Assembly: GCF_000165425.1 (NCBI RefSeq)
Contig: NW_001799635.1
Coordinates: forward strand, 62,001-126,000
Length of the DNA stretch: 64,000 nt
DNA from: Paramecium tetraurelia
Taxonomy: Eukaryota; Ciliophora; Oligohymenophorea; Peniculida; Parameciidae
Reading direction: 5' to 3'
Shown piece by piece: positions 1 through 12,383 of this stretch. The notes under the pieces are model-generated. The model was not told where the DNA came from. It was given only the letters and a program-made list of their open reading frames with translations, and searched no databases. How positions within the stretch are numbered: position 1 is the first letter of the stretch; the number at the start of each line of letters is the position of its first letter. The translations under genes and the position numbers were made by a program.

Positions 1-1290
1 TTACCTTTGCTGATCAATTGATCAATGTTGTCGACACTCCTCGATGATTATTCAATGGTGTTTTGCTGTGTTTGTTTTTCAACTTGATGAGCCACTTGAT
101 TATCATTTTTGTCAAAGAGCATATCTTGATTCAATTTATTGAAGATCTTCTGTTTCTCTCCTTCAGTGAACTCTTGATTCTGATCAACAAACTTGAACAA
201 TTCATTGTTGATGTCATCTTCCTCGTTCTCAATCTCATTATCACATTAGAATAGTTCTTCCTCGTATTCCTGAAGATTGTCATCCTCTCCTTCCGAGTCT
301 CTCAAACCCAATCCATTGAAATTGAGATCTTCTGCTTTCGCAACGCTCTTCCCCTCACTCAAATACATTTTCTGCACCTGCATTTGATCAATCAATTTAT
401 CAGAACTATGGAACATGACATCCTTTGTAACATCGGTTTCATGGTAACTCTGTATGAATTCAATCTAATCCCCATTTTGAGCCTTTTTGTCATTGGGCAG
501 TGTTAGTTTCTTTCGATTTTGTTTGCCGTTGTTGCTAGATTGCACACTGATTGACTTTTAATCGTCTAGTTGATTGTATTCCTATAAGAAGTTTTAGTAA
601 TTGTCGGTGAGATTAGAAAATTTTAGTTAAAAATCGTAAATGTCCTTCAAAATCGACTGCTGCTTCTCGATCTGATTCTAAAGGTCGTTTGTCTATTGTA
701 AAGGTGTGGCAAAGCCTTCTGCACAGGCCTGTTACAATTGCCCCATCAGAGAATTGATTTGCTGGATTTGCTGAGACATTTGGTGTTAGAACTGCATTTG
801 TGATTACAAGAATTAGAAGTTTTATTAAGGAGGAATGGGATTGCTTTTGATGGACGAAGAAGATTATGTCACTTCATTTGGAGGTGAGGATTCCTTTTTT
901 CTTAACTGAGTGTAATCTACCAATTAATCACACTCATACCTACTCCCCCCGTGTTGTTCTCTTGGAATGTGATGTAGGTCAATTTGCTCGCATACACATT
1001 CATCAACAATGTGTTATCATCACAGAAGAATTTATCATTCATCTATGATCTAGCTTTTAGTGCTGATTCTGGGTTGTCGAATTCCACAAAGGTTTTCCAT
1101 GTGAGTGATCTCTCAAAGATGAGCATCTAAACAACTATAGCCCAACACTTACTCTCTATATGGTACCAAAAGGGCTAAACACTTTAAAATATTTATCATG
1201 ACTCAAGGTTTTGTTAGCTTTGTTAGTTATTACAACCAAAATCACATTAGTACGGGGAGGATCAGAGTTTCTTTCGATTTAAGAATTCAT
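1..1290 (-). CDS. PTB/hnRNP-L-type RRM RNA-binding protein, 3' end off the window
   Basis: The protein starts at the ATG ending at 1290 and runs off the left edge. Residues about 10–105 form an RRM. After beta-strand 4 it has the extension YASKLTYITFQE…VDYTQ, typical of polypyrimidine-tract-binding proteins (family: VxYSKLxxLxV…DYT). The rest is a Gln/Asn/Glu-rich, partly coiled-coil tail with no second RRM in the visible part. Two introns restore the frame: 1127–1152 (26 nt) and 917–939 (23 nt); the second falls between the extension and DYTQ. By family, the likely role is binding pyrimidine-rich RNA in splicing or mRNA regulation. The C-terminus is not visible, so full length and domain count are unknown. 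Confidence 0.8.
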
Positions 1291-2316
1291 AATTAGATTT
1301 AGAGAAATTTAATATTTATTTATTGTTTACAACAAATGCAAATTATAAATCTATACAGATTTCTACAAATTGTCTAATCGTGTTTATCACTAAAGAATAC
1401 CCTCTCTTCAAAGTACTCCAACTCTCCTTACACACTCCTATTAAATTTCTATTCCATATATAGAAATTTCTTCTTGAGGAGCGGTTAGTTATTATTACTA
1501 ACACCTATAAATTATGTAGTCTAGTGAGATTGAATCTCTTTGAAAAAGAAGACAAAAGATTAATTAAATTAGGATGATGACAAATGCTCATAAATAAGAT
1601 CCTTTATTTTTAAGTAATCAATTATTAAGTTAATTAATTATTTCGAATTGTTAACTCTTTTTATTATAATGATCAATCTTATTATTGCTTAAAATCTGTA
1701 ACTGTGTATATCATTTTATCCTCCAAATTATTCTATCATTATTTCATCCTCATTAAAAGATTAGTATAAATTAGGGGTTTATTAGGCATAATTTGCTTAG
1801 CAATTAAGTGTATATGTTTTGTGTTACTAGTAATTAGAATAACACTATAGATGTATATTTAAAAAGAATGAATATCAGAATTGCGTATACACTTTCCTTT
1901 TATGTTATGTTGAGTTTTAATCACAAAATATCCATTTTATTTTCTTGTATTTAAAATTGAATATAAATAATTATCTATTCCCATATGCTAATATCATTAA
2001 GTTGTTTCTCTAAGAGCCTTAAGTATGAATTATTTACAATAAACTCTAAATTTGAAAATCATAAATGCATAAATGCTATTTCATGAATATTTTATCACTA
2101 AATTGCAATTTAGATAAGAAATATTCATGAAAATTGAATTAGTAGGCATGACTTAGAATTAAGGAATCCAAATATGTTATTTTTTAAGTAATTAAAATAT
2201 TAAACATTGTAAAATACGATAATATTTACATTGTGAACTCTTTTTAATTATATATTTAGCTTTTAATAAAAAACAAAATATCATGAGGATTGTTTTATTA
2301 ATTATTTTATTAATAG
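1291..2316. other. Intergenic region, no gene recognised
   Basis: About 1.0 kb of AT-rich sequence between the divergent RRM gene and the membrane-protein gene at 2317. I found no frame with coding character on either strand. It contains the near-palindrome at 2078–2134. Probably holds both 5' regulatory regions. Confidence 0.5.
2078..2134. repeat. 57-bp imperfect palindrome
   Basis: The left arm ATTTCATGAATATTT is matched by the right arm AAATATTCATGAAAAT, and the core CTAAATTGCAATTTAG is itself a perfect palindrome. Almost the whole 57 bp can fold into one hairpin. It lies about 180 bp upstream of the membrane-protein start at 2317. Confidence 0.7.
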
Positions 2317-3446
2317 ATGAGTGAATAGTAAACTCATAATAGCATTTACCCATTTTATTAATTTTGTTTGGAAGGACCATCACAAAACTTTTTGAAGTGT
2401 ACTAATTGTATTATCTTGGGTGTTATTATTCTTACATTACTTTCAATTCTGATTCTACAATTGCAAAGGAGATATATGGTAGGAACTAAGAAATTATCAA
2501 AAAAGTGCATCATTTTGTACATGATTATGACCAACTTTCTAAGTAATCATGACTACCAATTAAAGTATTATTTGTAGAATCCTCCATCATAAGTAATAAG
2601 TACGTGACCCAATTAGAACCTTACTTCAGAACTACGGTGTTCATCTTCTTTTACTATTATATTAGTCTTAAATTAAGTAAACTTGTAACAAACAGGAAAA
2701 GAGCATAAACCAAATACAGAAGCCTTGCTATTTTCTTATGTGCCCTAGTACTAATGGGGTTGGTATTTGTATTTGTAGAATTGATCAAAGAAGACGAGGT
2801 TTTCTATGAATGTTATTGTAAGATATGACTTATTCTAGTTAAATATAGTTTGGTTTCTAAAATAGTGGGAGGATGCATTACTATAATTTTGATTGTCTTT
2901 AGTGCAAAGTTATAACAAAAAGTGGATGACAAAGTCAAACCACTTTATTAAGATCTGCCGCTGTTATAGATGAAGACATTTTAAAATAATGAAACACAAA
3001 GGGAAGACTTGAGAATGATAATTGTAATGTGCAGTGCTTCTTAATTTTTAACAATATTCTAAATGATTTACTTTTATATTAAGGAGCATATCAACGCAGA
3101 ATTACAATTTCCTAATTGCACTCCATGTTAGATGATCCCATGTCTGCAGATGTCACTAAATAATACTATTGCCTTTGAGCTCTTCTTGAGATTGTCATTT
3201 TTCACAATCATCATCATTTTACCATATATTGCACTCCTCTCCTTCTTCTGGGTCAGTAAGACTTAATTGCATAATGATTATGTATTAGATTTATATTTAA
3301 TATCTCTTTAGCATCGAACTATATCCAATGAAGAAGATATTTGGATTAATTTCTTTAAGAAAATGGGGTATGAAAAATCCAAGATGGATTTATCAGAAAT
3401 CACAGAATAATAAGAAATATCTTCATCATCAGATCTGTCTAAATGA
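2317..3446 (+). CDS. Multi-pass (about 7 TM) membrane protein, unknown family
   Basis: Encodes 346 aa in four exons (introns 2543–2577, 2818–2838, 3256–3288). The start MSEQQTHNS is the first in-frame ATG. Hydrophobic segments appear near CIILGVIILTLLSIL, CIILYMIMTNFL, VFIFFYYYISL, LAIFLCALVLMGLVFVF, IVGGCITIILIVF, IVMCSASQFLTIF and FFTIIIILPYIALLSFFW, giving about seven helices and an acidic Ser-rich C-terminal tail. Seven helices suggest a receptor-like topology, but I recognise no GPCR signature such as DRY or NPxxY. The function is unassigned. Confidence 0.72.
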
Positions 3447-5129
3447 TGACTAGTTAATATAATTATAATATTAATTATACTTATAAATAAGATTTGCTAT
3501 AAATTCAGAATTTATTTTATTTGTCTCTTAAGATGAGCACATTCTTTGCATAAGAAGTGGTTATGGTTTTTAAAGAATTATTAGATAACTTTCATAATTC
3601 TTTTTGAGTGACAGTCTTTTGTGGAATATCAATCAACTCAATAACATTCATGTAATATAGATCAATCAGATCTAGTTAATTTATATTATCTAATTGTGTC
3701 ATATAATAAAATAGTAAATTGTTAAGCGGTTAAAGAGTCATCGTGGTTAAATCAATCCTAGAAAATAGATTTCATATACTTATATTGGAATATGGAGTAA
3801 AAAACAATTAAAAATGAAACAAATTATTAATTTTCTCATTTACTGAGCCAGTAAAAAAGAGTTGCAAAACATATATTATATTTACAGAATTTGTTATAGT
3901 TGTAAAACTAATGAAATATAATTTAAATGTATAATTCCAAAATTTTAGGTCGAAAGACAATTAATTATATATTGAGTAGAAATATCTAATAAATTATTTG
4001 ATATTATTTAATTTGATGAGAATAGATTTACTATTAGACAGGTGGAATAAGTCAAGATTCAATTTGATATGTTAAATTGATTTAAATGAATGTAATACAT
4101 TAAGAAATTCAATAGTTTATAAAGCATAATTAATGTTTTAAAAATATTATTAAATTTCATTATTTATTGATAATAAAATTAAATATATAATAAATGAATT
4201 GTGAAAGCGCCAATGTTAACAAAGACAAATTCTTTAAAAATATATTAAATTTATGAGTTAGTTGATTTATCGGAGCAGAGAAGAGAAATTTGATTTTAGA
4301 TGGGTCACTATTAAGTTAGATAGCTAAAATTAATAGTGTAATAAATGATTAGACTTCTTAAATAAATTTGATATAGAGGAATCAAATAAATTATATACAA
4401 TGATCTAAAAAATTATCTTTAAGAATGAGGATTCTATGATCATGGGGCAAGATTAGAGAGTCAAGAAATTCATAATACTCAAAATAGAAAGTTCAAAGGA
4501 GATATTAATATAAATTGGTTCACATACTTAGTTTTAGTTAAGCATAGTCAGGATTATGTTGAGAAAGTGAAGGAATAGTTTGAGATTAAAAGAAGTGAGT
4601 ATTATTGCGTCTGGTTTACAAATTTAACTAGATGTACAAAATCTCCATATAATGATTAATAAATCTTTAAAGACTTTAGCATTTGATTAGGCTTTAATGA
4701 ATATGCGAGATGAATTTAACGAAGATAAATATTTCCATTAATTATGATAGTGAAGATCATAGAGATCATAGGAGGAGATTCGGATTTGCAAATGAATGAT
4801 TGAATGGCAAGTTACGTAAGGATTTTTATTTACTTAATGAATGTGTGATATAATGGATCAAATTAACCGCGTTTTAGTTTAATATTTATAATTAGATGTT
4901 TAAACATTAGTTTAAATTGTCAATTTGTGTTGAAAATCATTTCAAGAGTTAAATGAGTCATTATAGGATGAGTTGTCCTCCAAATGATACATATAATTAA
5001 TAATTATGTATATTAATCTTGAGTCATTTTATTTATTCTCTAAGTATAGAGACTTTGAAATTAATTATTTATGGAAGTTCTTATGGTGTAATATAAATAT
5101 TAATTAATCTTGCACTTAGCGATTTAATA
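3447..5129. other. Long intergenic region with no confident gene
   Basis: About 1.7 kb of very AT-rich sequence, long for this compact locus. The only coding-like stretch is at 4443–4860 (listed separately). Nothing else was recognised on either strand. Confidence 0.45.
4443..4860 (+). pseudogene. Possible decayed coding relic
   Basis: From 4443 to the TGA at 4684 one frame stays open for 80 codons with protein-like composition (…VWFTNLTRCTKSPYND…). Two further short coding-like pieces follow in other frames near 4690–4760 and 4750–4800, interrupted by TGA without plausible GT–AG introns. It has no good start codon. This is what a dead duplicate would look like, but chance openness is possible because only one stop codon exists here. 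Confidence 0.22.
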
Positions 5130-6736
5130 ATGTAAACAAGAAACTGGAGAAAGAAAAAATAGCTTTTGGAAAAACTAGCTCGAAAAAATGAAGCAAGTAA
5201 TAGAGCGATATATAATTGATAGTAGCATAGGCTAAAAATGACCAGTAGTTATCTGAAAGTAATAGGGAGTTTTTCTAGAAGTTCCAGAATTTCTATGAAA
5301 ACGTCAAGGACATATTGATTCCGTCCTTATAGTAATGTATATTTGTATTCAGGTTTCTGTAAGAATAATTTCATATTTCCGAATTATTAACTGACCAGGA
5401 AGTATACTAATTGCAAATGGATTTAAGTCAACAATGGACTCCAAAGTTGAGAAAGAATTGGACTGATGACGATAAATAGATTCTCATTTGGATTGTTTTA
5501 AAAATTTGTGCAAGAGATGGAACTAGTATACGGAAAATAGTAAATTTTCAAGTAATTTAAGCCTAACAAGATTTGGGAAGAGGTAGTATTGTTGCTTAGT
5601 CGACGTACAGTTGAATAATGCAAAAATAAATGGAATGACTTATTGAAATTATCATTATAATAAATTCCATGGACGGAAGAATAAGATATACTTTTGCTTG
5701 ATTTAATTAGGTTAATTTGATTTTAATATATTAGAAAAAGCAAAGAGGAGGGTAAATAAAACAAATGGTGCAGGTTGGCCAATTTACTCAATCTACACTT
5801 TAAGGAATCCCCGAGAACAGGGAAGCAATGCAGAGAAAGATGGAACAACCATTTAAATCCTGACATAAATAGACATCCTTGGAATCTTGAAGAAGATATT
5901 GAGTTGTTAGAAATTGTAAAAAAACACCATAGAAAATGGGCATTTATTTCGAAAAATTTAAAGACCAAAAGAAGTGAAAATGCTGTCAAAAATAGGTTTA
6001 ATTGCTTACTTAAAAAAAATCATTGCACCTCAATTACAACCCTCATCAACACGTTAAAAAATAGATTTAAAACTGAGAATCCCACTATTCCTTTATCAGC
6101 CCTTAAGAAATAGAAGGTGTACCACTATTATTAAAAAGATCAGGATCCTTAAAAATAATAATATATTAGTTAATCAACAAATCAAACATCATTTGCAATT
6201 AAATTATTTGATAATCTGAATTTAAGCGACCTAAAAAACCTATAGCCTGCATTTTACAATTCAAAAACTCAAACCATTATTATGAGTTCTAAATAGCAAT
6301 TATAGACTTTCCTTAATAATCAAGTGATTAAGGTTGAGAATGGCTTAAATGTGAACTTTTTTAGTGAAATGAATATTTAGCAACCAGAACTTTCAAATCA
6401 TGGTTCCAGCATCCTTAATATCAATGATTCTTCAAATTTTGTAAGGTATGTACCATGTATGATTCCTAATTTGGTATCACAATAAACAGGGAACGAGGAT
6501 AAAAAGTATATTATAATCTCAATTTTAGATCTCAATTCAATATTCCTGGTTTAAAGACCTAGAACAGTCAATAACAGGCATTGTTAAGAAATAAGAATTG
6601 CAGTTCTTTCACATTCTTTTCAAATTAATAATAACTGGACAGTACAGAAAAATCAATTTAAAATACTAGTCCATTATTATAAAGAGATTTAATCGGAATG
6701 AATAAATTACAGGTGGAATTCACAGCAAATGAGTGA
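5130..6736 (+). CDS. Myb/SANT-repeat protein (three Myb-like units)
   Basis: Encodes about 496 aa. Introns are 5197–5222, 5332–5352, 5540–5561 (AAG acceptor, least certain), 5711–5734 and 6506–6528. After a basic N-terminal coiled segment come three helix-turn-helix Myb-like units. The first begins NWTDDDKQILIW… and ends with RTVEQCKNKWNDL. The second begins PWTEEQDILLLDLI and contains GKQCRERWNNHLNP, the classic recognition helix. The third begins PWNLEEDIELLEIV with ENAVKNRFNCLL. The order resembles c-Myb/MYB3R R1R2R3. The Q/N-rich remainder may be a regulatory tail. Likely a nuclear DNA-binding regulator; the target is unknown. Confidence 0.87.
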
Positions 6737-7038
6737 AAACAGATTTTTATATATATCATATCTATACAATAAGAACTAAAAACAATAAAGCCAAATTAAC
6801 GTCTCTACAGAATTAATTTATAACTAATGATTCAGATGATATATCCAACCAAAATTATAATTATTATTCTAATTATAAACACAGAATATAATAAAATCAA
6901 TCATCTCATAAATTATCTTCCATCCGATTGCTACTTTTTATTCCATTATCCTGGTTTCTTCTTATTCATAAAAGATTGAACCTTCTATTTACGCTTTGTT
7001 GAACTTGCAATCTTAATATCTAGATAAATTAGTAAGAT

Positions 7039-8621
7039 TCAATTACTTAATGACACTCTGGGTGGGCATTTAAAACCAAATGATTTGGAGACTTTAACAA
7101 GGTCTAAATTGTTAACATCATAAACATCTTTGAGACTATGGGATTGATAAGACTAAAATTAAAGGAATTTAATACATGTAAATATGATCTATAAGCTTCG
7201 AAAGCACTTTTATTAAGAAAGTAGTTCTTCTCTATGAGTTTTTCAAATTATTCTTATATATTTGCTAGTTTCTCTGAAGGAAACTCAAATTCATTCATTA
7301 CGACCTTGGCCAATTTTAAGTGACCCAAATAACCTTTTTCTTCTGGTAGTAAAAATATCAATGCCTTTCCTGAAGAATTAAGTCCTCTGCAAGTTCTACC
7401 AACTCTGTGGATGTATTCTTTTGTGTCATCAGGAGGATCATATTATATAATCCAATGGACTTCTGGAATATCCAAACCTCTAGCTGCAACATCAGTGCAT
7501 ACGAGAACTCCTTTCTTTGCATTACAGAATTCATAATATGTATTTGTTCTTTTACTTTACTTTTACTTTCCATGAATATCAAGAACAGGCATATCAACAA
7601 AATTCAATAACTCGGCATGAAATTTGACTGAGTTGCATGATGACATGAAAACCATGATCTTTTTATCTGAATTAAGTTATAAGAATGTGAATAACAGCAA
7701 AAACTTCTTGTCTGCTTCAACAATGACATAGCCTTATTCTAAACCACTCACAGTAGCCTCCTATGCAATATCATCAACTCCAATGTATATGGGTTGATTG
7801 AGTGATAATCTAGCTAAATCATCAACCTTTTTGGTCTGAGTTGCTGAAAATAATACAGTTTATCTTTCACTTGGTAATAAATTAAGAATTTCATTCATTT
7901 CTTCTTCATAACCAATCTTCAATAGTTGATCTGCTTCATCTATTATCAAACATTATAAATTATGATAAATAAATCCTTTAGTATTCTATAAGTGATCCAA
8001 CAATCTACCAGGAGTAGCAATTAGAATGTTGACTCCTTTTTACAATCGAATAGCTTCTTCTTTTCTATTAGCACCTCCAATAAGTAATCCTAGAGTTTTT
8101 TAATGATAGAATAAGAGATCCTTAGCAACATCAAATATTTATTAGGCCAGTTCTCTTGTTGGAGTGAGCACAATGATACCAGTTCCATTTTTTTATTAAA
8201 ATTAATTTTTATATAAAAGCTCTAAGGCTGGTACCAAGAAAGCCAAGGTTTTGCCTGAGCCAGTCTTTGCAGCTCCTAAAACATCTCTACCTTTTAATAA
8301 ATGTGGTATTGCTCTAGCTTGAATGTGGGTCATTTTTGTAAAGTTCATCTTTTCTAATGCTTTCTTTGATGGTTCACAAAGTGCGAAATCAGTAAATTTC
8401 TTATCAGACAAAATGGCTGTGTTAACATTCTTATTTTATTCTGGTTGTTCTTCCAATTGATCTATATTGGAAATTCTGACCTTTTCTTCCGATTCAGATT
8501 ATTCTTAGGGCACTTCTTCCTCATTTTCAACTTCAACCTTTTTTGTTTCCTTTACCAATTACTTCTTCTGTATTTTCTTATTAATTGTCTAGACTTTGTT
8601 AGTGCCTTAGTTTATTATCAT
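7039..8621 (-). CDS. DDX18: DEAD-box RNA helicase DDX18/HAS1
   Basis: Encodes 519 aa with one intron, 7153–7175 (23 nt). All DEAD-box motifs are visible in order: AAKTGSGKT (motif I), [21 protein letters not shown] (in IIDEADQLL), SAT, ARGLDIP and HRVGRTCRG. The C-terminus [11 protein letters not shown]…HSLKDVYDV…[13 protein letters not shown] is diagnostic for the HAS1/DDX18 subfamily, which acts in nucleolar 60S (and early 40S) ribosome assembly. The acidic N-terminal 100 residues are typical. The stop converges on the Myb gene about 300 bp away. The start ATG at 8621 is the most upstream in frame. Confidence 0.95.
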
Positions 8622-8870
8622 AATTATAATATTTATGATTTTAATTGAGTAATTCTTTAATACCGTATTAACGATCAATATAATGAATCAAGTTTGAGTG
8701 GTTTAAGATGGGGAATGAGTACTAAATCCTAAATAATTCATAAGCAGTATTATGTTTGTTAGTTTGTAATAACTTTGTTGATTTTCGTTAATATTACCAG
8801 TTATGATGAAGTAATATGATAGATAATTTAAGAAAAATTATTAAAACATTTTTTTAGTGGTTTTTTAATA

Positions 8871-9693
8871 ATGATGAGCTCAGTTAGATCGAGAGAAAAT
8901 AGAAAGCATTCTCAGGCTAGCAAATCATTAAATTTCAGTCTTCCAAAAAGAGCTTCATCCTAAATAAAGTAACCAATTATTTAAAAAGCAGAATCCATCA
9001 TTTGCCTAGCATCTCTAATAATTCAACATGTTGCAGCAATTCGAATACCTCAAGTCCTCCATAGAGTTGTTCGAAGTTAGAGGACGATTGTGTTGATAGT
9101 ATTTAATCATTTTGATTAATAGTTTCTCCTGTTTCTAAAAATACATCCGAAGATCCCTTGAATTACTTTAATTATGAGGATTTCAATTCGATTCTTCCCA
9201 TCACTATAAATGGAGTAAAGATCTTGAAGGTTGATTGGAGTTACTTTTCAGCTCCTCCAAATAATTTGTCACGTTGGAAAGCACATTGCTTCTGGACTGT
9301 CGGATACACTTTTGACATCAACATGAAGAAAATGAAGAAATCTTCAAATATCAAATACCGACTTGTTATTTAAAGTTGGTGTTGTCTCAACAACAAATCT
9401 TGGGTGAAGAATAAATGGGATCGATTGCTGGAACATGAAACTGGACATTATTTGATTGGATGTCTTTGTGCCTTAGAATTCAAATAAAAGTATCAATACC
9501 ATATGACCTTAGAGCTGACAAATTCAAGTACACCAAAAATTACAGGATGGAATGCACTAAATTGTTTTAAGATACCTTCCAATACTACCTCCAAATGGAA
9601 AGGCAATATGATGAAGAAACAAACCATAGTTAGAATGTTTCAAAATAAAAAGAATGGAACGAATTCATCAAGGCAGAGCTTTTAAAATATTGA
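8871..9693 (+). CDS. Predicted zinc metallopeptidase, DUF922-like (HExxH)
   Basis: Encodes 250 aa. Introns are 8969–8991, 9099–9122 and 9490–9512. A Ser-rich N-terminal 85 residues precedes a compact domain with SRWKAHCFWTVGYTFDI, LVIQSWCCL and then LLEHETGHYLIG (HExxH). The C-terminus reads RQYDEETNHS…QKEWNEFI, with a conserved-looking YDxxTxH that could supply further metal ligands. This layout matches my knowledge of the DUF922 family of small, mostly bacterial, predicted metalloproteases. No signal peptide is seen. The intron at 9490 is essential: without it the YDEETNH tail is lost. The family call is from memory of motifs, not a search. Confidence 0.68.
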
Positions 9694-9769
9694 TCATTTA
9701 TTAATAATCTATCTCATTAATATCAAAAATTTGTTGATTTTTAACTGATTAGTTTTCATGAATATAATA

Positions 9770-10699
9770 TCATAAAGGCTTAAAAGTAATTTTATCTTTC
9801 CCATATCCAAATTGTTATGAGTACATATTATACTGTTTCTTGTCAGAGAACTTCTTTTTTTAAGTAGATTCCTATTATGGCTTGCTTTTTCTGCAGTAAT
9901 TCTTCACAGATGCCTTTTTCATTTCAGTTCTTTGGAGCGTGGATTCTTTTAACTTTTAAAGCTTTTATTGCATCTGCAATTTGACACCCTCGTTTTTTAC
10001 CTACTCGATCCTTCTTTGTAATTCATGTTGCAACTCTCTATCCTCAATTTACTTATCATCCAATTATTCCAAGAGTTCCTTCTCTTCTTGATCCTCTCTA
10101 CGTCTTTCCTCCTCTTCCAATATCTAATATTTTAGTTGTTCATATTCGTCGATTAAATTATTGGTATTGTCATACATCAAATCCAACTTATCATCAATAT
10201 CCTCATCATCAGGATTCAATTTGAATTCCTCCTTTATCTCCAAATTTAAGGCTTCGTCCAGATTGCCTTCTAAGATTTACAACTTCTAAAGAATTGTTAA
10301 ATTTTTCCCTTCTTTCTCCAAATCCTTAACCTTACCTTAAATGTGATTAATCTCCTCTTAGTAATCCTAAAACTCCTACATTAATTAATCTATGCATTTT
10401 TCATTCCTTTCAATTTCATAATTTATTGCATTAACCATTTTATTTTTTCTATCCTACTTTCTCTTAATGATTCCTTTTTAATCGAAAAACTCTTCTAAAT
10501 AGTCCCTTGGCTAATAATGTTGTAGTTATTCAAACTTTTAAGGTTCCTGTTTTAATGGGATAAAATTTGTATAATCCTTTTCATCCAAGTCTTCTTCTAC
10601 AACAAATTCGGGTTGTATTTTAACATCAACTTTCTCCTTTTAAGCCTACTAGCCTTTATATCAAACCATGTACATACTTTTTCTTAACTCCTCCTGCAT
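9770..10699 (-). CDS. Coiled-coil protein, lineage-specific
   Basis: Encodes 301 aa, highly charged, with long Glu/Lys/Gln heptad-like stretches from about residue 90 to 260. One intron, 10654–10677 (AAAG acceptor), joins a short first exon. It resembles axonemal or cytoskeletal coiled-coil proteins in composition only; no family recognised. It is convergent with the metallopeptidase gene, 76 bp away. Confidence 0.72.
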
Positions 10700-11122
10700 T
10701 TTCTAAAATTCTAATGACTATTTATGTGGTGGTTTGAGAAGTTTGGGAATTTTGTACATAAATGCAAATTATATTTAAAAATTATTATAAATAGTTCAAA
10801 AGATAAATTAAAATATTTTAAAAGATCTGTTAGAATCAGGTCCAAAATGGATAGCCTGAGTTTAGTGCTCAAAGTACTAAACTTTGTGATTAATATCATA
10901 ATGATTCATAACACAAAGAATTAGATTTAAGACTAAATCTAACAAAAGACTATAATTAAATTTAAACATGATTTAACTTTTACTTTCTTCACAAAATTAA
11001 GCCTTAAGCAATTTCCGCCTTCAAGAGTCTCGAAGAAATCTTCCTTTTTATTATTCATTTATGTAATTTAATAATGAAAACAGATCTAAAAATAATAGAA
11101 AATAGATCGATACCACTATCAA
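10700..11122. other. Intergenic region
   Basis: About 420 bp between a minus-strand start and the uncertain plus-strand start near 11123. It contains a short perfect inverted repeat (AGTTTAGT … ACTAAACT) near 10,860–10,885. Short open frames exist on both strands but look non-coding. The 5' exon of the next gene could lie here, as there is an ATG at 11074. Confidence 0.4.
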
Positions 11123-11588
11123 ATGTCTTTCTAAGTATGGGGAATAAGTAAGTAAAATTGTTGCGACCAAAATTACCTCATTTATAATGTGGATTTGTTT
11201 GATAAAAACGAAAAAAATAAGTATGAATAAGATAATTCACTATAGATTGGTCTAGTAATCTCGCAAAAAGATGACAGACATAAACCAAGATGGTTTTGAG
11301 GAATAGAGACAGAGGGACTGGTGTAATACTAAGGAATTGAGTGATGAATTGAAATCTTTGAATCAGAGAGCCAGAGTTACTATGAATAAAATTATCTAAA
11401 AATATAGTTTATTTGGCATCTAATAATTTTTAGAATTAATTAAAAATCATTAGATCATATTAATACGCATTATTGACTTATTCAAGATTTGTGTTATATA
11501 TTGAACTAATTAGTGTTTTGAGGATGAGAACATGAATGAAGGAGCTGAGATATGGGGAAAGGAGCAAGGAAGAAGAAGCCTAGATTGA
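11123..11588 (+). CDS. Small charged protein, tentative gene model
   Basis: A 139-aa model. ATG at 11123, intron 11221–11245 (GTATGAAT…TAG, convincing), intron 11493–11513 (GTTATA…TAG), TGA at 11586. The central part is convincingly protein-like: NQDGFEEQRQRDWCNTKEL followed by SLNQRARVTMNKII. The N-terminus is uncertain because a competing in-frame path starts upstream near 11074. The 3' end is uncertain too: downstream, at 11,535–11,690, another frame is also open. No family recognised. Confidence 0.45.
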
Positions 11589-11915
11589 TTTCAGTATATG
11601 TTATTATATTAATAAAATGAATCTGGAAAATGGAGTGTATAGAAGAGATGTTGGAAGATATCATAAATTTGCTGATTAAAATTACTATTGTTTAATTTAA
11701 TATATTTGGATCACTTAAAGTCTATTGATGATTAAATTATTCTCATTAAATAAATTATTTTATATTCATAGAATCCATAATGAATTTTGAAGAATAAATG
11801 AATCTAATCAATGGAAATCCCTTGTTTTAAACTTTATTTTTGAACAATCTCCTTTATAATCCATAAATATTTTAATACAGTACAATTTATCATTAGTCTA
11901 TTAGTGATTTCTTAG

Positions 11916-12383
11916 ATGTAATATATTCCGAGAGTTGATTTAAGAGGAGAAAACACGAAAACTTAGGAAGACCAGAATAGTGATAGAAAAATACAAAAGT
12001 AGGAGAAGCTCACACAAAATTCAAAATAACTACTTGTAGGAAGTGAAACAGATTAACCACCGAAGGGAAATACGGATTCTGACGATGAGGAAAGTTCATC
12101 AAGAGTAAATGGTACAAATTTATTTGATAATTCCATAGGTCATTGGAGTAAGCTGGAGCATCAATTGTATCTTTAGTTTGTCAATGATCACGAAGAAATA
12201 TTGAGGTCCAAGTATGATAAGAAATCAAAAAAAATCTTTAAATTGATGAGCCAATGTATTCTCACTAGAACAGCCACTTAATGTAGATCACATCATTAAA
12301 AGTTTAATCCTCTTCAAAAAAGCAAGAGAAAAGGAAAAAGCTTTGTGCGACCAATCCCATCTGTTATTATTTAAGAAAATTGA
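11916..12383 (+). CDS. Small SANT/Myb-like protein
   Basis: Encodes 146 aa, with an intron at 12112–12138 (27 nt, frame-neutral, so splicing is inferred from the GTA…TAG ends). The acidic/Ser-rich N-terminus (SDDEESSS) is followed by one SANT-like helical unit beginning HWSKLEHQLYLQFVNDHEE and ending RTATQCRSHHQKF, the typical third Myb helix with HHQKF. Paramecium has many such single-SANT proteins. Probably nuclear; function unknown. Confidence 0.75.

Noticed and set aside
5723-5989. Minus-strand ORF opposite the Myb domain
   Set aside because: It is a shadow of the plus-strand Myb coding sequence, which carries the WRERW/NRF-type helices.
9503-9685. Continuation of the metallopeptidase ORF without splicing (…KIPSNTTSKWKGN…)
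   Set aside because: The spliced frame (intron 9490–9512) gives the family-like YDEETNH tail and a natural TGA, while the unspliced frame runs on without conserved features.
10711-10924. Overlapping short ORFs on both strands
   Set aside because: The composition is not protein-like, they cross the 5' end of the coiled-coil gene at 9770–10699, and no splice or start context supports them.
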